From Phycisphaerales bacterium (GTDB taxonomy: Bacteria > Planctomycetota > Phycisphaerae > Phycisphaerales > SM1A02): a DNA stretch of 24,626 nt. The notes under the pieces were generated by a model. It had not been told where the DNA came from. It was given only the letters and a program-made list of their open reading frames with translations, and did not search any database. Position numbers and translations under genes: made by a program. The DNA is taken from positions 1 to 24,626 of the forward strand of contig JAKVBR010000004.1 of the NCBI GenBank assembly GCA_022447165.1, written 5' to 3'. The first letter of the stretch is position 1, and each line of letters opens with the position of its first letter. Shown piece by piece: positions 21,651 to 24,626 of the stretch.

Positions 21651-22181
21651 TTAGAGTTCAGGAATCGCTGGGAAATCGACTTCAGTGTCATTGATGTGAT
21701 TGTAGAAACTGGTAAATGTCATGACTGAGATACCCGCAACTACTTCAATTGCTGCTTCAGTGGAGTATCCGGCGTCCATAAACGCTTGTAATGTTTCATC
21801 GCTGACATTACCAGCAGTATCAACGGCTTCAGCTGTGAAATTAATGAGCGATTGAATCTTCGCATCATCTGACTGCCTTCGGCGAATGTTGATGACTTCT
21901 TCTTCACTGAGTCCAGAACCCGTTGCGACTTTTGTATGTGCAGAAGCGCAATAAGTACACTGATTCTTTTCTGCAGTCACGAGTTGTACAACTTCGCCTT
22001 CAATTGGCGAAAGCGCGCCGCCCTTTGAGCCAGTTGCCCAACCAAGAAATGCTTCAAGGACTGGCGGATGTGCAGCAAGTCCCTTGAAAATGTTTATTTG
22101 TTTTTCCTTGAGCGGGCCATTGAGCAAATCAGCGCCTGCTCCAGTGTCAGTTGTTGGATCAATTATTTTTAACCGAGGCAT
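21651..22181 (-). CDS. Carboxymuconolactone decarboxylase/AhpD-family protein
   Basis: The 176-residue helical protein has the AhpD-type redox motif: Glu71, Cys75, Cys78 and His82 in EKNQCTYCASAHTKVA. Members with this Cys-x-x-Cys-x-x-x-His reduce peroxides or act in thiol-disulfide exchange; the name comes from a decarboxylase with the same fold but no such cysteines. A GGAAG site about 5 nt before the ATG supports the start. It overlaps the hotdog gene upstream by 13 bp and is the last gene before a strong terminator. Its role in an operon for acyl-chain chemistry is unclear: a quality-control peroxidase for unsaturated lipids is one guess. Confidence 0.85.
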   Translation of the reverse strand: MPRLKIIDPTTDTGAGADLLNGPLKEKQINIFKGLAAHPPVLEAFLGWATGSKGGALSPIEGEVVQLVTAEKNQCTYCASAHTKVATGSGLSEEEVINIRRRQSDDAKIQSLINFTAEAVDTAGNVSDETLQAFMDAGYSTEAAIEVVAGISVMTFTSFYNHINDTEVDFPAIPEL

Positions 22182-22696
22182 TGTTCTTCCTTCACTTCTT
22201 CTGCAAGCGAGGCGAGTCCTGCTTGCTCTAAAACCATTTTGAAATTGTCTGAAAACACAAAGTTATCTTCTGGAAATGTTTCGCCAGCCATGTTGTTATC
22301 GATGTGACTGAACATCAGTTCGATGGTACCGACGCGTTCCCATGCGTCCCCACCTGCAACACGCCGGTCGATGACGCCAGATGTTGATGCGCCACTTTTG
22401 TCGAGCCGATCAATGGTAGCGTCAAAACGAACGCTATCGCCTGCTGTGACATCACGCTCAAGCATCGCGCTTGCGATCTTGGCAAGGATGACCTTCTCCT
22501 TGAACTTGCTGACGCTCCCAACAAGAATGCCAGCAGTTTGCGCCATGCCTTCAATCAGTAATGTAAACGGTGCAACAACTTGACCACCAACAATGTAGTC
22601 GTGCAAGTGGTCCTCAGAAAGCGAGATGTTCTTGATCGCAACAAGCCGCTTTTCTGGCTCGTATTCAATGATGCTGTCAATCCAAAGCCAACGCAT
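22169..22696 (-). CDS. Hotdog-fold dehydratase-like protein (FabA/FabZ family, altered site)
   Basis: The 175-residue product follows the FabZ/FabA pattern: a start of MRWLWIDSI, then DHLHDYIVGGQVVAPFTL and LIEGMAQTAGILVG. The catalytic Glu49 (IEGMAQ) is present. The His that normally sits in HFPGxPxMPG is not in that context here; His30 or His32 could stand in, but the loop is YIVGGQVVAPF. It may dehydrate an unusual acyl chain or act as a non-catalytic partner for the FabZ-like protein two genes upstream. It starts 6 bp after the ACP gene and overlaps the AhpD-like gene by 13 bp. It has about 45 more C-terminal residues than FabZ (AGETFPEDNFVFSDNFKMVL). Confidence 0.8.
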   Translation of the reverse strand: MRWLWIDSIIEYEPEKRLVAIKNISLSEDHLHDYIVGGQVVAPFTLLIEGMAQTAGILVGSVSKFKEKVILAKIASAMLERDVTAGDSVRFDATIDRLDKSGASTSGVIDRRVAGGDAWERVGTIELMFSHIDNNMAGETFPEDNFVFSDNFKMVLEQAGLASLAEEVKEEQCLG

Positions 22697-22702
22697 GGCA
22701 AC

Positions 22703-23089
22703 TTATGAACCGAGTTTCATCTCAACGAAGTTGACGAGCGAATCGACGGTGATGGAATCAGCAATCTTTGAGACGTTCCTGTCACCGTTTTCGATGGCAT
22801 CAAAATCGACATGTCCCATGCGTTCCTTCAGCATCGCAAGTCCAGCATCAGTGAGATTTCCATCTGCGACCCATTCAGGATTCTCAGTGAGTCCTTCGGG
22901 GAATAATTCACCTTGTGGAATTTTGATATCGAACGTCTTTTCAATTCGGAAAACAATGTCAAGAAAGTCGATAGATTCAGCACCCAAATCAGCAGTTAAA
23001 CTCGCATTCGGTGTGACTTCATCCTCATCGACCCCTAAGGCATCATCAAGAACTGTTTGGATTTTTTCAAAGATTTCATCGCGGCTCAT
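22703..23089 (-). CDS. Elongated acyl carrier protein
   Basis: Acyl carrier proteins hold growing acyl chains on a phosphopantetheine arm. The attachment site is Ser39 in LTADLGAESIDFLDIVFRIE, with ESI in place of the usual DSL. The protein has 128 residues, about 50 more than a standard ACP. The extra part lies after helix II: IKIPQGELFPEG, then a segment through LTDAGLAMLKERMGHVDFD, before the last helix (TVDSLVNFVEMKL). The start at 23089 is chosen because GAGGAG lies 8 nt upstream; an ATG at 23104 contains this site inside its coding frame. It is placed between two dehydratase-like genes, so it probably serves a dedicated pathway and not bulk fatty acid synthesis. No ketosynthase is in the operon. 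Confidence 0.88.
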   Translation of the reverse strand: MSRDEIFEKIQTVLDDALGVDEDEVTPNASLTADLGAESIDFLDIVFRIEKTFDIKIPQGELFPEGLTENPEWVADGNLTDAGLAMLKERMGHVDFDAIENGDRNVSKIADSITVDSLVNFVEMKLGS

Positions 23090-23106
23090 GGACCGTCTCC
23101 TCATTG

Positions 23107-23502
23107 TTAGTTAAGCGTTGCAGGACGCATTGTAAATCGCCCAGAGCATGCAGTTAATGTTTCGTTTGAATCGTGTTTTTTAACGGTTCCAACGCCTTTC
23201 AACGTCACGGAGCCGTCTTCATTGTGTTTCTTTACTTCAATATCTACTGTCAGTTCATCATTTGGTCTGACCATTTCCCCGTATTTTACAGATTTTACTG
23301 CTCCAAGGACAAGTCGCTCCTCACCACGTGAAAGGAGTTCCGAGGCGGCTTGAACCATCGTTTCAAGCATCAGCACGCCTGGCATGATTGGGAATGTTGG
23401 AAAGTGGTCTTTGAGATATTCGTCCTCAGGGAGGACCTTTTTCACCGCCACAATCCGATTTTCATCAGCACTATTTACACTGTCTATGAACGAGAACTTC
23501 AT
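23107..23502 (-). CDS. FabZ-like 3-hydroxyacyl-ACP dehydratase
   Basis: The 131-residue product matches the FabZ hotdog fold with the active site complete: His33 in KDHFPTFPIMPGVLMLET and Glu47. FabZ removes water from 3-hydroxyacyl-ACP in type II fatty acid synthesis in the cytoplasm. The surrounding operon, with an elongated ACP 17 bp downstream, a second hotdog protein and an AhpD-like protein, suggests a specialised acyl pathway, so the gene symbol fabZ is not assigned. There is no Shine-Dalgarno; an extended -10 element (TGGTATACT on the minus strand) ends 9 nt before the ATG, and so the leader would be very short. Confidence 0.88.
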   Translation of the reverse strand: MKFSFIDSVNSADENRIVAVKKVLPEDEYLKDHFPTFPIMPGVLMLETMVQAASELLSRGEERLVLGAVKSVKYGEMVRPNDELTVDIEVKKHNEDGSVTLKGVGTVKKHDSNETLTACSGRFTMRPATLN

Positions 23503-23511
23503 CAGTGGGGA

Positions 23512-23520
23512 AGTATACCA
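23512..23520 (-). promoter_or_regulatory. Extended -10 promoter of the dehydratase-ACP operon
   Basis: On the minus strand TGG-TATACT matches the extended -10 consensus TGn-TATAAT with one mismatch in the hexamer. It ends 9 nt before the ATG at 23502, so the transcript would start 2-3 nt before the coding region. No -35 is obvious, as is allowed with extended -10 promoters. Confidence 0.4.
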
Positions 23521-23572
23521 CCACGGGGCTCATTTCACCTTGAAATTGCGGTTGAACAGTACCGTGTAGCGA

Positions 23573-23601
23573 TTGCAAAAACACTGAATTTTCGGTATCC
23601 T
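23573..23601 (+). promoter_or_regulatory. Possible promoter of atpD
   Basis: TTGCAA (23573-23578), a 17-nt spacer and TATCCT (23596-23601) match sigma-70 elements moderately well. Transcription from about 23608 would give a 64-nt leader with a small hairpin (AAACCC 23615-23620 with GGGTTT 23630-23635) and a GGAA site before the ATG. Confidence 0.4.
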
Positions 23602-23671
23602 GCGGTGTTCTACGAAACCCTTTTGTTCAGGGTTTTTCTCAATCACGAACTTTTATTCTTGGAATCAAATA

Positions 23672-24626
23672 ATGGCCACATCAGGCGAAATCATTCAAGT
23701 CATCGGTTCAACTTTTGACGCACAATTTCCAGCAGATTCAATGCCAGAAATTTACAACGCTGTTCAAGTTGAACTTGAAAATGCGGGTGAAAAAGTAAAA
23801 CTCGTAGGCGAAGTGAGTAAACACCTTGGCGGCGGACGTGTTCGTTGCGTTGCTCTAGGTAGTACTGACGGTCTTCGAAGAGGTCAAACTTGTGAAGACA
23901 CTGGCGCACCAGTTAAAGTGCCTGTCGGCGAAGGCGTACTCGGACGCGTGTTTAACTTGTTCGGTGACCCAGTAGATGAACGCGGTGAAGTTGAAGCAAA
24001 CACATACATGCCGATTCACACAGCGCCTCCTTCAATTGCAAACCTCAACCCAAACAACGAGATCCTTGAAACAGGCATCAAAGTCGTTGACCTCCTCTGC
24101 CCATTTGTTCGTGGCGGTAAAATTGGTCTATTCGGCGGTGCTGGTGTCGGTAAAACAGTCATCATCCAAGAGATGATTGCTCGTGTTGCTCGTGAATTCG
24201 ACGGCTACTCAGTGTTTGCTGGTGTTGGTGAACGAACTCGTGAAGGCAACGACCTTTGGCGTGAGATGCAAGAAGCACAATTCACAAACGAAAACGGCGA
24301 TACAGTTTCTGTTCTCGATAAAGTTGCGATGGTGTTCGGTCAAATGAACGAACCACCAGGAGCGAGACTTCGAGTTGCTCTTTCAGCGCTCACTATGGCT
24401 GAAAACTTTAGAGACGAATCCGGTAAGGAAACGTTGATGTTTGTCGACAACGTCTTTAGGTTCACGCAGGCGGGTTCAGAAGTGTCAGCGCTTCTCGGCC
24501 GTATGCCATCTGCGGTGGGTTACCAACCAACACTTTCAACAGAAATGGGTGAACTCCAAGAACGCATTACTTCAACAAGCAAGGGTGCGATTACATCCGT
24601 TCAAGCGATTTACGTTCCTGCGGATG
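23672..24626 (+). CDS. atpD: F-type ATP synthase beta subunit (3' part outside window)
   Basis: This is the catalytic subunit of the F1 sector. The 318 residues in view contain the Walker A motif GGAGVGKT (155-162), the catalytic Glu187 in GVGERTREGNDL, Walker B TLMFVDNVFRF with Asp259, and the family signature GRMPSAVGYQPTL. The start MATSGEIIQVIGSTFDA fits the family's N-terminus, and GGAA lies 7-8 nt before the ATG. The gene begins its own transcript: upstream is a divergent dehydratase operon and not atpG or atpA. So the ATP synthase genes are split, or this is a second ATPase operon with beta first. The next gene, expected to be atpC, is outside the window. Confidence 0.97.
   Translation, partial: MATSGEIIQVIGSTFDAQFPADSMPEIYNAVQVELENAGEKVKLVGEVSKHLGGGRVRCVALGSTDGLRRGQTCEDTGAPVKVPVGEGVLGRVFNLFGDPVDERGEVEANTYMPIHTAPPSIANLNPNNEILETGIKVVDLLCPFVRGGKIGLFGGAGVGKTVIIQEMIARVAREFDGYSVFAGVGERTREGNDLWREMQEAQFTNENGDTVSVLDKVAMVFGQMNEPPGARLRVALSALTMAENFRDESGKETLMFVDNVFRFTQAGSEVSALLGRMPSAVGYQPTLSTEMGELQERITSTSKGAITSVQAIYVPAD

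Noticed and set aside
1..24626. Phage, insertion sequence, CRISPR, toxin-antitoxin or restriction genes.
   Set aside because: No transposase, integrase, repeat array, nuclease-methylase pair or small toxin-like pair was seen; gene content is housekeeping plus envelope proteins.

Overview
The window reads as a compact, moderate-GC bacterial chromosome segment, most likely from a planctomycete of the Phycisphaerae type, probably aquatic. This is an inference. It rests on a secreted multidomain subtilase with a C-terminal type I dockerin of the kind common in Phycisphaerae (two NGDG/NDDG calcium loops, each followed by NVTDLL), a tandem ClpP pair, an FHA-GAF histidine kinase, a soluble Ser/Thr kinase, many TPR and lipoprotein genes, and an elongated acyl carrier protein in a small dehydratase operon. 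No phage, insertion sequence, CRISPR array, tRNA or rRNA is visible. Almost every base is coding, and no gene-free stretch exceeds about 255 bp.

Layout, left to right. A sigma factor of the FliA/WhiG type runs off the left edge on the minus strand. Divergent from it is the large secreted protease. Next comes a plus-strand pair: a membrane-anchored helix-turn-helix protein and phosphatidylserine decarboxylase (psd). psd collides tail to tail with a secreted TPR protein, which is divergent from methionyl-tRNA synthetase (metG). metG in turn overlaps a convergent TPR lipoprotein. A plus-strand pair then encodes a LigD-phosphoesterase-like fusion protein and a BFD-type [2Fe-2S] protein. From 10.6 to 15.6 kb all genes are on the minus strand: in transcription order, the FHA-GAF histidine kinase, clpP, clpP, a small lipoprotein, a degenerate amidase and a Ser/Thr kinase. 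The DNA polymerase III delta subunit (holA, plus) converges on gpmI, the last gene of a tightly packed minus-strand operon: coaD, a degenerate metallo-beta-lactamase-fold gene, a secreted protein with a possible caspase-like fold, and gpmI. A second minus-strand operon (FabZ-like dehydratase, long ACP, second hotdog protein, AhpD-like protein) ends at a clear intrinsic terminator. The F1 ATPase beta subunit (atpD) starts on the plus strand and runs off the right edge.

Themes. Several proteins keep a recognisable fold but have lost catalytic or metal-binding residues: the ClpP at 12.6 kb (Asp to Asn), the MBL-fold protein, the amidase, MetRS (zinc knuckle) and the kinase (HAD instead of HRD). 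Several first-in-transcript genes lack a Shine-Dalgarno sequence but have a -10-like hexamer 6 to 10 nt before the start codon, which suggests leaderless or nearly leaderless mRNAs. Three convergent gene pairs overlap at their 3' ends, leaving no room for terminators.

The observations I would check first are the four-gene ACP/dehydratase operon without a ketosynthase, the LigD-PE-like fusion beside a BFD ferredoxin, the membrane-tethered HTH protein fixed to psd, and the leaderless start pattern. All functions are assigned by reading motifs; no database search was possible.
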